Shown here piece after piece: positions 48,371 to 56,296 of a stretch of DNA of 64,000 nucleotides. Source of the DNA: CAVSRC01 sp963782045. Its GTDB lineage: Bacteria > Pseudomonadota > Alphaproteobacteria > Rhizobiales > Kaistiaceae. The notes beneath the pieces are model-generated. The model did no database searches. It was not told where the DNA came from and saw only the letters and a program-made list of their open reading frames with translations. Both the position numbers and the translations under genes were made by a program. The stretch covers positions 186,001 to 250,000 of the forward strand of contig CAWAIR010000013.1 of assembly GCA_963782045.1 (NCBI GenBank). The letters are read 5' to 3'. The stretch's first letter is position 1; each line of letters starts with the position of its first letter.

Positions 48371-48697
48371 ATGCGCAAATCGATCATCGCAGCCGGACTG
48401 GCCACCGCCCTGGCGGCGACCAGCTTCGCCGGCAGCGCCTCGGCGGCCCCCTACTACTGGCACCGCGACCACCATCATCGCCACTACGATCCCGGCCCGG
48501 CCATCGTCGCCGGCGCGATCTTCGGCATGATGGGAGCGGCGCTCGCCAACTCCTACCACCAGCCGTACTACGGTTACGGCGGCCCGCGCTCGCACACCGC
48601 CTGGTGCGAATGGCGCTACAAGACCTACAACCCGGCCACCGACATGTTTTACGCGCGGCCGGGCGCGCAGGAATACTGCCACTCGCCCTACGACTAG
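48371..48697 (+). CDS. BA14K-family lectin-like secreted protein (third of three)
   Basis: A 108-residue exported protein. It has signal peptide MRKSIIAAGLATALAATSFA (cleaved near SASA), a His-rich stretch (YYWHRDHHHRHYDPGP), a glycine/alanine hydrophobic segment (AIVAGAIFGMMGAALANS), then the BA14K core AWCEWRYKTYNPATDMFYA and the end YCHSPYD. AGAAGGAG lies before the ATG. It is 123 bp from the second copy; the NTF2-like gene is convergent 7 bp after its stop. Confidence 0.88.
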   Translation: MRKSIIAAGLATALAATSFAGSASAAPYYWHRDHHHRHYDPGPAIVAGAIFGMMGAALANSYHQPYYGYGGPRSHTAWCEWRYKTYNPATDMFYARPGAQEYCHSPYD

Positions 48698-48704
48698 GGG
48701 CGCG

Positions 48705-49097
48705 TCAGCCGCGGAGCGCGGCTTCGATGGCGGCCTTGTCGATGATCGACCAGACGGTGGCGATGCGCTCGTCGACGAACTGGTAGAAGACGTTCTCGCT
48801 GAACCGGACCCGACGGCCGTTGACCGGAAGGCCGAAGAGCTCGCCTTGTGGCGTGCAGTCGAAATGCAGACGGCTCGCCACATAAGGCGGCTCGGCCACC
48901 AGCAAGCCGATGTCGAAGACGAGGTCGGGGATGGCCCGCACGTCGCCTTCCAGCATCGCGCGATAGCCCGACAGGCCAATGGCCTCGCCGTTGTAGTGGA
49001 CGCCGGGGTCGACGAACGTCCCGAGCTCGGCCCAGTCCCTGCGGTTCAGGCAAGCGATATAGGCACGATAGCGGTCGGCGAGCTCGTCTTTGGTCAC
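48705..49097 (-). CDS. NTF2-like/SnoaL-family ester cyclase-like protein
   Basis: A 130-residue alpha-beta barrel protein of the SnoaL/polyketide cyclase-like group. It has YRAYIACLNRRDWAELGTFV at the N-terminus and LSGYRAMLEGDVRAIPDLVF. The pocket strands include GLPVNGRRVRFSENVFYQF and ERIATVWSIID. Proteins of this fold bind or cyclise small hydrophobic molecules. The particular ligand is unknown. The start codon overlaps the antiporter stop codon by four bases, so the antiporter gene and this gene form an operon. Confidence 0.82.
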   Translation of the reverse strand: MTKDELADRYRAYIACLNRRDWAELGTFVDPGVHYNGEAIGLSGYRAMLEGDVRAIPDLVFDIGLLVAEPPYVASRLHFDCTPQGELFGLPVNGRRVRFSENVFYQFVDERIATVWSIIDKAAIEAALRG

Positions 49098-50371
49098 GCC
49101 TCATTCCCCGTTAAGTCGGCCGGCTCCCCGGCGCCGGCAATGCGCCGCACCAGCGGCGCGATGGTCAGTCCCTGGACGATGATCGAGAAGATGACGACGC
49201 CGTAGGTCGCCACCAGGATGGGGCTGCGATAGCTGCCGACCGGCAACGACAGCGCCAGCGCCACCGAGATGCCGCCGCGCAGGCCCCCCCACACCATCAC
49301 CCGCACCGAACCCGTCGCGAAGCGCTGGCGGAGCGACAAGAGCAGGATCGGCCAGGCGACCGAGACGTAGCGCGCGATCAGCACGATCGGCACCGTGACG
49401 GCCGCCAGCACCAGCAGCGCGGGCGTGAAGGCAATGACCAGCACCTCCAGCGCGATCAGCACGAACAGCACCGAGTTGAGCAGCTCGTCGATCAGCTCCC
49501 AGAACTGGAAGAGATGGGTGCGCGTCGTCTCGCTCATCGCCGTCGCCTTGCCGCGGTTGCCGACCAGCAGGCCGGCGACCACCACGGCGATCGGGCCGGA
49601 GGTGTGGATATGGAGCGCCAGCGCGTAGAGCCCGGTGACCAGGCCCAGCGTGATCAGGATCTCGACCGGGTAGTCGTCGATCGATTCCATGGCGCGCACG
49701 GCGAGCAGTCCGGCGACGACGCCGAGCGCCGCCCCGCCGACCGCCTCGACCAGGAAGACCTCGCCGGCGTGGAGCAGATCGAGGCTGTCGCCGTTGACCG
49801 CGATGCTGATGAGGACGGTGAACACCACCACGCCCACCCCGTCGTTGAACAGGCTCTCGCCGGCGATCTTGATTTCCATGCTCGCCGGCAGCCGAACGGT
49901 CTTGAGCAGCGCCAGCACCGCCACCGGATCGGTCGGCGAGATCAGTGCGCCGAAGACCAGCGCCCAGATCAGCGGCAGATCGATGCCGAGCAGGCGCGCC
50001 GCGCCCCACGTCGCCGCCCCGACGACGACGGTGGAGAGGACGACGCCGGCCGTCGCCAACAGCCCCACCGCCCAGGCCTCGGCCCTGAGCCTGCCGAAAT
50101 CGACCTGCAACGCTCCGGCAAAGAGCAGGAAGGCGAGCAGGCCGTTCATCATGGTGTCGTAGAAATTGATCTGGGCGACCGCGCCGGTGAAGCTCTCGCG
50201 AAAGCCCGTCTCCGGGAACACGTCGTCGACCATGATGAGCGCCAGCGAGGCGGCGAGGCCGAGCACCAGCAAGCCGATCGCATGCGGCAGGTGGATGAAG
50301 CGCCGGTTGACCCAGCCGAACACCGCCGAGAGGACGACCACCAGCGCCGCGATGTCGAAGAAGCTCAGCAT
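49094..50371 (-). CDS. Na+/H+ antiporter (CPA1, NhaP type)
   Basis: A 425-residue antiporter of the CPA1 family with about 12 helices. The conserved ion-site segment GALISPTDPVAVLALLK is followed by AGESLFNDGVGVVVFTVL, whose Asn-Asp pair is typical of electroneutral NhaP/NHE exchangers. VWGGLRGGISVALALSLP is near the C-terminus. It exchanges protons for Na+ or K+ at the inner membrane. No cytoplasmic regulatory tail is present. Confidence 0.92.
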   Translation of the reverse strand: MLSFFDIAALVVVLSAVFGWVNRRFIHLPHAIGLLVLGLAASLALIMVDDVFPETGFRESFTGAVAQINFYDTMMNGLLAFLLFAGALQVDFGRLRAEAWAVGLLATAGVVLSTVVVGAATWGAARLLGIDLPLIWALVFGALISPTDPVAVLALLKTVRLPASMEIKIAGESLFNDGVGVVVFTVLISIAVNGDSLDLLHAGEVFLVEAVGGAALGVVAGLLAVRAMESIDDYPVEILITLGLVTGLYALALHIHTSGPIAVVVAGLLVGNRGKATAMSETTRTHLFQFWELIDELLNSVLFVLIALEVLVIAFTPALLVLAAVTVPIVLIARYVSVAWPILLLSLRQRFATGSVRVMVWGGLRGGISVALALSLPVGSYRSPILVATYGVVIFSIIVQGLTIAPLVRRIAGAGEPADLTGNEA

Positions 50372-50427
50372 GGCTGTCCCCTGCCCGTCTGACCGCGACT
50401 GAGGTTAGCGATGGCGCGCGGCAAAGG

Positions 50428-50907
50428 CTATTGCGCGAGAATCTTCGCCATACGCGGCAGCATGCGGCCGGCAATGGAGCCGGAGGGCGACTGCCCGACC
50501 ACCCGCATCCCCATGCGCTGGTAGAAGGCGACCGCGTTGGGATCGGCATCGAGGGTAAGTCGCCCCGCCTTCAGCGCGGCGGCGCGCACCTCGGCATGGC
50601 GCCAGAGCGCGCGGCCGATGCCGGAGCCGATCGCCGCCGGCTCGACGAAGAGCAGCCGCACCTCGAGGGCGCGGCCATCCTCGCGGTCCTCGGGAATGAG
50701 TTGCAGGAGGCCGACGACCGCTTCGTCCCGCTCGGCGACCCACACTTGGCCCTTCTCGACCGCCGCCGGCCAGACGGTCAGTTCGGCGCGGCAGAGCGCC
50801 ATGAAGGCATCGTCATAGCCCCACAGCGCCTTTGAGCGCAGCGCCAGCGCGGACAGCGCCGGCGCCTCCGGCGGGCGCGCCCGCCGGATGTCGAGACGCC
50901 CGGACAA
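50428..50907 (-). CDS. GNAT-family N-acetyltransferase
   Basis: A 159-residue acetyl-CoA-dependent acetyltransferase. The acetyl-CoA-binding loop is AAIGSGIGRALWRHAEVRAA (the RxxGxG/A variant AIGSGIG). VRLLFVEPAAIGSG and DADPNAVAFYQRMGMRVVG complete the fold. The substrate is unknown. The start is TTG at 50907, four bases after the ilvC stop. No ATG fits the first strand, and AAGGAGA lies upstream inside ilvC. It is probably transcribed with ilvC. Confidence 0.85.
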   Translation of the reverse strand: MSGRLDIRRARPPEAPALSALALRSKALWGYDDAFMALCRAELTVWPAAVEKGQVWVAERDEAVVGLLQLIPEDREDGRALEVRLLFVEPAAIGSGIGRALWRHAEVRAAALKAGRLTLDADPNAVAFYQRMGMRVVGQSPSGSIAGRMLPRMAKILAQ

Positions 50908-50911
50908 GACC

Positions 50912-51931
50912 CTAGTTCTTCTCCTTGTCGACCAGCTTGTTGGCGCCGATCCACGGCATCATGCCGCGCAGGCGCACGCCGACCTCCTCGATCGGATGGG
51001 CGTCGTTCATGCGCCGCGTCGCCTTGAAGCGCGCCGCTCCCGACTTCCACTCCTGCATCCACGTCGAGGTGAACTTGCCAGACTGGATGTCCTTGAGCAC
51101 GCGGCGCATCTCCGCCTTGGTCTCGTCGCTGATGATGCGCGGACCGCTCATGTACTCGCCGAACTCGGCAGTGTTGGAAATCGAGTAATTCATGTTGGCG
51201 ATGCCGCCCTCGTAGATGAGGTCGACGATCAGCTTCACCTCGTGCAGGCACTCGAAATAGGCCATCTCCGGCGCGTAGCCGGCCTCGACCAGGGTCTCGA
51301 AGCCGCCACGGATAAGCTCGACCAGGCCGCCGCAGAGCACCACCTGCTCGCCGAAGAGGTCGGTCTCGCACTCCTCCTTGAATGTCGTCTCGATGACGCC
51401 CGAGCGTCCGCCGCCGATGCCGCAGGCATAGGACAGCGCCAGATCGTGGGCGTTCTCGCTAGCGTCCTGCTGCACCGCGATCAGGCAGGGCACGCCGCCG
51501 CCCTTCTGGTATTCGCCGCGCACCGTGTGCCCGGGGCCCTTGGGCGCGATCATGATGACGTCGATGGTCTTCTTCGGCTCGATCAGGTTGAAGTGGACGT
51601 TGAGGCCATGGGCAAAGGCGATGGCCGCGCCGTCGCGGATGTTGCCGGCGATGTGGTCGTTCCAGATGTCGGCCTGAATCTCGTCGGGCGCGCACATCAT
51701 GATGAGGTCGGCCCAGGCGGCGGCTTCCGCCACCGACTTCACCGGCAGTCCGTCGGCCTCCACCTTCTTCGCCGTCGCCGAGCCGGCCTTGAGCGCGATG
51801 GCCACGTCCTTGACGCCGGAATCGCGCAGGTTGAGGGCATGGGCCCGGCCCTGGCTGCCGTAACCGACGATCGCCACCTTGCGGGCCTTGATCAGGTTGA
51901 GATCGGCATCCCGATCGTAATAGACGCGCAT
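50912..51931 (-). CDS. ilvC: Ketol-acid reductoisomerase (NADP+)
   Basis: A 339-residue class I enzyme that isomerises and reduces acetolactate or acetohydroxybutyrate in valine and isoleucine synthesis. The N-terminal Rossmann motif is KVAIVGYGSQGRAHALNLRD. MMCAPDEIQ, and AFAHGLNVHFN with the catalytic His, are present. The knotted C-terminal domain has SYACGIGGGRSGVIETTFKE and ends DKEKN. A leader peptide like those before leuA and ilvB was looked for and not found. The GNAT gene follows. Confidence 0.97.
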   Translation of the reverse strand: MRVYYDRDADLNLIKARKVAIVGYGSQGRAHALNLRDSGVKDVAIALKAGSATAKKVEADGLPVKSVAEAAAWADLIMMCAPDEIQADIWNDHIAGNIRDGAAIAFAHGLNVHFNLIEPKKTIDVIMIAPKGPGHTVRGEYQKGGGVPCLIAVQQDASENAHDLALSYACGIGGGRSGVIETTFKEECETDLFGEQVVLCGGLVELIRGGFETLVEAGYAPEMAYFECLHEVKLIVDLIYEGGIANMNYSISNTAEFGEYMSGPRIISDETKAEMRRVLKDIQSGKFTSTWMQEWKSGAARFKATRRMNDAHPIEEVGVRLRGMMPWIGANKLVDKEKN

Positions 51932-52116
51932 GAACGTTCCCTCTCGTGTCTGGGCTGCCGGAATCCCGGCGTTTTGGGGATACCCCGGCGCGGGTTCCGG
52001 GCGGTTCTAGCTTCCGGGAGGGAGGCGTGCAACGGCGGAAATCGGACGCTGGTGCGCCCGGCGGCCCGTTGCTTGGGGAGCGTGAGGGTAGATTGGGCCT
52101 GCCGGGCGCTGCGCGG

Positions 52117-52395
52117 CTACATGCGTAGCGAGCGCGCGTCGTTGAATGCCGCGCCGATGATCCGCCGCATCTGCTCGGCGAGGAAGCGCTGGTCGTCCTC
52201 CGGCACGTTGGCGAAGGCGATGCCGCTGACCGCGTTCAGCGCGCGCGATTCCAGCGCATCGATGCGCCGGTCGAAATCGCTGCCGGCGAAGCGGCGCAGT
52301 TCCTTGGCCATGTCGTGGAATATGTCGTTGAAAGCAGCCACCGTCGCTCCGGCGAGAGCCGTGACCAGGACTGTCTGTCGCGTGTTGTCCATCAT
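52117..52395 (-). CDS. Small hypothetical protein next to luxI
   Basis: A 92-residue helical protein, MDNTRQTVLVTALAGATVAA at the N-terminus and DDQRFLAEQMRRIIGAAFND near the end. I recognise no domain, and the first 20 residues may be a weak hydrophobic helix. A run of AAC triplets lies just before the start codons on the minus strand (plus-strand 52398-52408). A strong terminator hairpin separates it from luxI, so it is not simply co-transcribed with luxI. Confidence 0.6.
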   Translation of the reverse strand: MMDNTRQTVLVTALAGATVAAFNDIFHDMAKELRRFAGSDFDRRIDALESRALNAVSGIAFANVPEDDQRFLAEQMRRIIGAAFNDARSLRM

Positions 52396-52416
52396 TATTG
52401 TTGTTGTTGCCCCACC

Positions 52417-52462
52417 AAAAACTTCGGTTGACGGGGCCGGGCCTCCTCGGCCCCGTCAACCG
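52417..52462 (-). terminator. Strong rho-independent terminator between luxI and the small gene
   Basis: CGGTTGACGGGGCCG (52425-52439) and CGGCCCCGTCAACCG (52448-52462) form a perfect 15-bp stem with an 8-base loop. On the minus strand it is followed by AAGTTTTTGG (A run at 52417-52421 on the plus strand). It lies about 230 bp after the luxI stop and about 20 bp before the small gene's start. Confidence 0.88.
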
Positions 52463-52693
52463 TTCCTGCGCACACCAACTCGCAACCATCATCGCAACGA
52501 GCTGCAGTTCGTCTCGATGACCGGGCTTGGAGTTCATGCGGAGTGCTGCAGTCCGCCGCAAACAACCGCTTTGTCGCCGCCTTGCGCCTCGATACTGGCG
52601 GAATTGAACAGCCTCGGCATGCGGGCGGACAATTCCCTCATTTGAGGGGACGTGTTCCGCGCGAACGTGTGACCCCTTCGCTCCTTGCCTCCC

Positions 52694-53320
52694 TTATGCC
52701 GCGACGCGATCGCTGGCGGCCGGTCCCTTGATATCCGGCGGCGCCTGCAAGCGCGCATTGACCTCCGCCAGGATCGTCGCCGAGACCGGGAACAGGCCGA
52801 GATAGACCGGTGCGCCGTAGCGATCGGTTCTGCCCAGCACGTCCACCTCGCAGCCGATGCGGCGATAGAGCCTGAGCATCCTCTCGTCGAAATTGCCGAG
52901 GACCGATTCGACACCGGCGGCGAGCGCGACGCTGCCGAGCCCCGAGATGAGCGCGCGCGAGGCGACGATCTGGTCGCGATGGCGCAGGGCGTCCTCGTCG
53001 ACGCAGAAGCGGGTGCACTCCCAGATGGTCGGCGCGCTGAGCAGCGCCGCATCGGGCATCGTGTCGGAGAAGAAATCGGCGAGCACGGTCGGGCCGGTGG
53101 TCGGCAGCAGCCGCAGGCTGCCTCGAACTTCGGTCCCCGTCTCGTCGGTGTGGATCAGGTAAACCGGACCGAGATCGTCGAACCGGTCGCGCTCCTTGCC
53201 GTCAACGACGCTGACATCCCACTTCAGGCGCTCCGCGAACACGCGCGCCCGCAGGCGGAACATTTCATCGAGCAGATGCGCGTGCTCACGCGCGTTATGC
53301 TCCTGAACCACCACGATCAT
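52694..53320 (-). CDS. LuxI-family acyl-homoserine-lactone synthase
   Basis: A 208-residue autoinducer synthase that joins S-adenosylmethionine and an acyl-ACP or acyl-CoA to make an N-acyl-homoserine lactone signal. Core residues are visible: RARVFAERLKW (Arg, Phe and Trp of the N-terminal motif), DRFDDLGPVYLIH (two acidic residues), RGSLRLLPTTGP, and IWECTRFCVD with the catalytic-site Glu and Arg. The C-terminal acyl-binding region is normal in length. ATG at 53320 has GGAG eight bases before it. It lies 157 bp after luxR on the same strand. The acyl chain of its signal cannot be predicted. Confidence 0.93.
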   Translation of the reverse strand: MIVVVQEHNAREHAHLLDEMFRLRARVFAERLKWDVSVVDGKERDRFDDLGPVYLIHTDETGTEVRGSLRLLPTTGPTVLADFFSDTMPDAALLSAPTIWECTRFCVDEDALRHRDQIVASRALISGLGSVALAAGVESVLGNFDERMLRLYRRIGCEVDVLGRTDRYGAPVYLGLFPVSATILAEVNARLQAPPDIKGPAASDRVAA

Positions 53321-53430
53321 CTGCAACGCTCCACACAAACTCGGAAACAGAGGCCAGTCCGGCAACCGAGACTCCAATGCCGCCGCCGCCCCAACAAGGG
53401 CCATACGCCGCGAGCGCTAAGGATCGATTT

Positions 53431-53471
53431 CGGCAGATGCTCAAGCTTGAATTGCATTCGACCGATTGCCG
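53431..53471. repeat. Nested dyad between luxR and luxI (possible luxI promoter operator)
   Basis: A perfect palindrome, TCAAGCTTGA (53441-53450), lies inside the flanking pairs ATGC/GCAT (53437-53440 with 53454-53457) and CGGCA/TGCCG (53431-53435 with 53467-53471). It starts 7 bp after the luxR stop and lies 110-150 bp before the luxI start. It could be a lux-type operator or the terminator of luxR. No T run is seen. Confidence 0.4.
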
Positions 53472-53477
53472 CCGGAT

Positions 53478-54215
53478 CTACAGCTTTAGCAATCCGAGCT
53501 TGATGGCGCGGCTGACGGCTTGTGCCGATGTGACGCAGTCGAGCTTGTGGCGCACCGACTTCAGATAGCCGCGCGTGGTGTGGAACGAGATGTCGAGGAT
53601 GGCGGCGATCTCGCCGGCGTCCTTGCCCAGCGCCGTCCAGCGCAGGACTTCGAGCTCGCGGGCGGAAAGGTGCGGCCGGTCCTCGCCGAAGACGTCGCGG
53701 ATGACCCGCTGATGGAGGCGGTTGGCGATCTCGATCAGCAGCGGCATGTTCGTCAACAGGAAATCCTCCCACTCCTCCTCGGTGCGCGAGAACGAGATCG
53801 AGAACAGGCCGCGGTGGCCGTGCTTGCCGATGACCGGGATCGACACCCCGAAGGGGCCGACGCCGTGGGCGAGCGCATCCTGCAGGAAGACCATCTCCCG
53901 CTCGGTGCTGACGGTGAGCTCGTTCCACTGGAAGGGCAGCATGCGCTGGAAGCCTTCGCGCAGCACCGGATCGACGTCGACGTAGTTGTTCTGCAGGTAC
54001 TGCTTGATCCACGACGCCGGGTAGGTCAGCCGGATGTACGGGTCGACCGACGGGCTCGCCCCCAGTTTCGACGAATGGTAGACGACGTGGTCGACCGACA
54101 GGAAATTGCGCAGCCGGGTGACGACGACATCGATGTCCTCGCCCTCCTCGATGATCGCAGCCGCGGTGGCCAGTTGGTCTTGGTCAACGGCTTTCTTGGG
54201 CGTGGTCGTGCTCAT
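53478..54215 (-). CDS. LuxR-family acyl-homoserine-lactone-responsive transcriptional regulator
   Basis: A 245-residue quorum-sensing regulator. The N-terminal autoinducer-binding domain (about 15-165) contains YPASWIKQYLQNNYVDVDPV, which carries the conserved Trp, Tyr, Asp and Pro of LuxR/TraR, and the FGVSIPV strand. The C-terminal GerE HTH (about 180-240) is LSARELEVLRWTALGKDAGE, IAAILDISFHTTRGYLKSV. It binds DNA on sensing the signal made by the adjacent synthase. ATG at 54215 is used because upstream in-frame sequence is non-conserved. A 19-bp symmetrical site lies about 148 bp upstream. Confidence 0.93.
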   Translation of the reverse strand: MSTTTPKKAVDQDQLATAAAIIEEGEDIDVVVTRLRNFLSVDHVVYHSSKLGASPSVDPYIRLTYPASWIKQYLQNNYVDVDPVLREGFQRMLPFQWNELTVSTEREMVFLQDALAHGVGPFGVSIPVIGKHGHRGLFSISFSRTEEEWEDFLLTNMPLLIEIANRLHQRVIRDVFGEDRPHLSARELEVLRWTALGKDAGEIAAILDISFHTTRGYLKSVRHKLDCVTSAQAVSRAIKLGLLKL

Positions 54216-54362
54216 GGGCCCCCACCGACCACACGCGACCAGCGCGTCAAATGCTGCAAGCTGGCGGAGCGCGGGCTCGCCACCTACTGCGTCAACGCAG
54301 GCCACTCTGGACATTACCGATCCGCAGCAGGTCGGCTCTGCCACGGTCGGCGTTTCTCTCGC

Positions 54363-54381
54363 CTGACAATTTTCAAGTCAG
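54363..54381. promoter_or_regulatory. Candidate lux box upstream of luxR
   Basis: CTGACAATTTTCAAGTCAG has 5-bp perfect arms (CTGAC and GTCAG) around nine AT-rich bases. Length and symmetry match LuxR-type binding sites. It lies 148 bp before the luxR ATG and 93 bp after the stop codon of the thioredoxin-like gene (54474). Binding is inferred. Confidence 0.45.
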
Positions 54382-54473
54382 TTTAGCCCATCTCTGGCCG
54401 GCGGCAATGATAGACGTCACAGGCCATGCAGCGATGGCCTTGTTCAACCTGACGTTTCGTCAATAGGGCAGAC

Positions 54474-54824
54474 CTATCTGGCGGCCGCCAGCAGCGTATC
54501 GACGTTGCGGTAGAACGAAGATGGGTCGCGGTAGCCGACGATACGGCCGATTTCCCGGCCATGATCGCGCAGGATGAAGGTCGGCACCAGGCGCACGTCC
54601 CTGATGTCCGGCGACAGGCCACCGGCGGCGTTTATGCGGCGGAGCGGCGCTGCACGGCCTTGCGGCGTGCGGTCATAGGACCGGGCGACCGTCGCATCGA
54701 AGCGCAGGCAGACCGCGCAGCGGTCGAGTTCGACCGCGATCAGCTCCGCGGCCGCCGCCGGCGTCGCGCCGCCGACCGCTATCAACGTTGCCGCCATCGC
54801 AACCAGTCGCGCTGACCGGCCCAT
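54474..54824 (-). CDS. Small secreted thioredoxin-fold protein (SoxS-like)
   Basis: A 116-residue protein. It has a signal peptide (MGRSARLVAMAATLIAVGGA, cleaved near PAAAA). A thioredoxin-like core follows with CAVC (about residues 35-38), read in ELDRCAVCLRFDATV, and the strand VPTFILRDHGREIGRI, whose VPT is the cis-Pro. It resembles SoxS-type periplasmic thioredoxins. The partner is not known. It is 114 bp from the DUF2461 gene and on the same strand. Confidence 0.75.
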   Translation of the reverse strand: MGRSARLVAMAATLIAVGGATPAAAAELIAVELDRCAVCLRFDATVARSYDRTPQGRAAPLRRINAAGGLSPDIRDVRLVPTFILRDHGREIGRIVGYRDPSSFYRNVDTLLAAAR

Positions 54825-54938
54825 GACCAGCCCCAGAAGTTATCCACAGGCCGGGAACGCTATGGCGGAAAGCCGACCAGGACCTTGTCGGGCAGCGGCG
54901 CATTTGATGCGAATTGTTGGAAATCGTACCCGAACGGT

Positions 54939-55613
54939 TCAGTCGAGCGCCTTCCAGCCGAAATCGAGCAGCGGCCGGGCGCGCCCGGTGAAGTCGACGA
55001 TCCTGGCGGCGAGCTGCGGACTGCGGATGTCGGCCTCGGTGAGCGGTTCCTCGACCAGAAAGGATTTCAGGCGGACGGCACCGTCGAGCGGCCCGCCCTT
55101 CAGCGCCTCGAAGCCGCGCGGCACACGGCTGAGCTGAAACTCGCTGGTCAGCGCCAGCTTGCCCTTGGCCAGCGCCGTCTCCATCGCCTTAAAATGCGCC
55201 GGCTTGTCGGCGATCGTCTGGCGCATCTTCGCCAGCTCCGCCGGCTCCAGGTTGTAGAAGCCGGCGGCGACGAAGCAGCCCTCCGGATCGATGTGGATGT
55301 AGACCAGACCCTGGTCGAGCTTGCCGCCGAAGCGGGTCAGCGTCGCGCCGCAATGGGTCTTGTAAGGGCTCTTGTCCTTGGCGAAGCGCACGTCGCGGTA
55401 GATGCGGAAGATCGAGCGCTTGCCCTCGGCTTTCAGCGGAATCTTCCTGCTTGCGTAAGCCTCGGTGAGGTCCTCGAGCAGCGCCACCATCGGGCCCTGC
55501 ACGTCGCTCTGGTAGAGCGCCTTGTTCTCCTCGAACCACGCCTTGTCCTGATGGAATTTGAGCGCCTTGAAGAAGGCCAGCGCCTTCGGCCCGAAACCCT
55601 TGAAGCGCCCCAT
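54939..55613 (-). CDS. DUF2461 domain-containing protein (TIGR02453 family)
   Basis: A 224-residue soluble protein. FKGFGPKALAFFKALKFHQD and FEENKALYQSDV form the N-terminal motif. IFRIYRDVRFAKDKSPYKTH is the family core, and YIHIDPEGCFVAAGFYNLEP follows. The TIGR02453 family has no settled biochemical role. It follows the caspase-like gene by 11 bp on the same strand, so the two form an operon. ATG at 55613. Confidence 0.9.
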   Translation of the reverse strand: MGRFKGFGPKALAFFKALKFHQDKAWFEENKALYQSDVQGPMVALLEDLTEAYASRKIPLKAEGKRSIFRIYRDVRFAKDKSPYKTHCGATLTRFGGKLDQGLVYIHIDPEGCFVAAGFYNLEPAELAKMRQTIADKPAHFKAMETALAKGKLALTSEFQLSRVPRGFEALKGGPLDGAVRLKSFLVEEPLTEADIRSPQLAARIVDFTGRARPLLDFGWKALD

Positions 55614-55624
55614 CGCCCTCCCCT

Positions 55625-56296
55625 TCAATCGGCCAGGTATTCGCCGCTCACCAGATCGCGATAACGGCCGCGCGGCTGACGGCCGACGACGCGCAGCGCC
55701 AGCCCCTCCATCAGCCCGGGCAGGCTCTTGTCGAGCCGCTCCAGCGTCTTGCGCACGCGGGTGATCTCGTCGCGCCCGCCGGTGCGGAAGAAGATGTCGT
55801 AGAAGTAGATGTCGAGCAGCGAGGAGCGCGTGTAGTCGATCTCCTCGCCGTAGCCGGCGACCCACATCAGCCGGTTGCCGATCTCCTCGCCGCGGATCTT
55901 GGCCGGCCGCATGACCTCGATCAGATTGCCGGCGTCGCCGAACTTGCACGAGCCGAACAGCACGCCCTTCAGCCGATGCTGCCGCCGGCCGCGATTGGCG
56001 TCGACGAAGGTGTTGCGCAGGAAGGTACGCGACAGGCCGGAGCCGTCCGGCGCCTCGATCTTGCCGAAGTCGCCGTGGGCGGCGATGTAGAGGAAGTCGA
56101 CCCCGTTGCCCGACATGATGAAGCGGACCGCGTCGCGGAAGGAGCCGGCGCCGACGAAGCGCTCATAGGTGAAGGCGTCCGAGCGGTCCTTGAGCGCGTA
56201 GGACAGGAACTCGAACAGCGGCCGTACGGTGTGGTGCCCGTCGTCGAACCAGCGGGTCTCGATGACCCCCAGACCGAGGTGACGCGTAGCCGCCAA
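55625..56296 (-). CDS. Caspase/CHAT-like hypothetical protein
   Basis: A 223-residue protein. DFLYIAAHGDFGKI gives a candidate catalytic histidine (His74), and KGVLFGSCKFGD gives a candidate cysteine (Cys117). The hydrophobic strand before each and the spacing of 43 residues resemble caspase-hemoglobinase folds (caspase, CHAT, gingipain). The N-terminal VIETRWFDDGHHTVRPLFEF and the end of the domain, WVAGYGEEIDYTRSSLLD, look like a conserved family. A TTG start at 56296 is chosen: AAAGGAGG lies eight bases before it, and no ATG is available. It is followed after 11 bp by the DUF2461 gene. Function unknown. Confidence 0.6.
   Translation of the reverse strand: MAATRHLGLGVIETRWFDDGHHTVRPLFEFLSYALKDRSDAFTYERFVGAGSFRDAVRFIMSGNGVDFLYIAAHGDFGKIEAPDGSGLSRTFLRNTFVDANRGRRQHRLKGVLFGSCKFGDAGNLIEVMRPAKIRGEEIGNRLMWVAGYGEEIDYTRSSLLDIYFYDIFFRTGGRDEITRVRKTLERLDKSLPGLMEGLALRVVGRQPRGRYRDLVSGEYLAD

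Noticed and set aside
51932..52116. Possible amino-acid leader peptide before ilvC
   Set aside because: No short frame with a Leu, Val or Ile run and no T-tailed hairpin was found between 51932 and 52116.
52635..52648. CCCTCA/TGAGGG palindrome downstream of luxI
   Set aside because: Six-base arms are expected by chance at this GC content, and the strong terminator at 52417-52462 already explains the transcript end.
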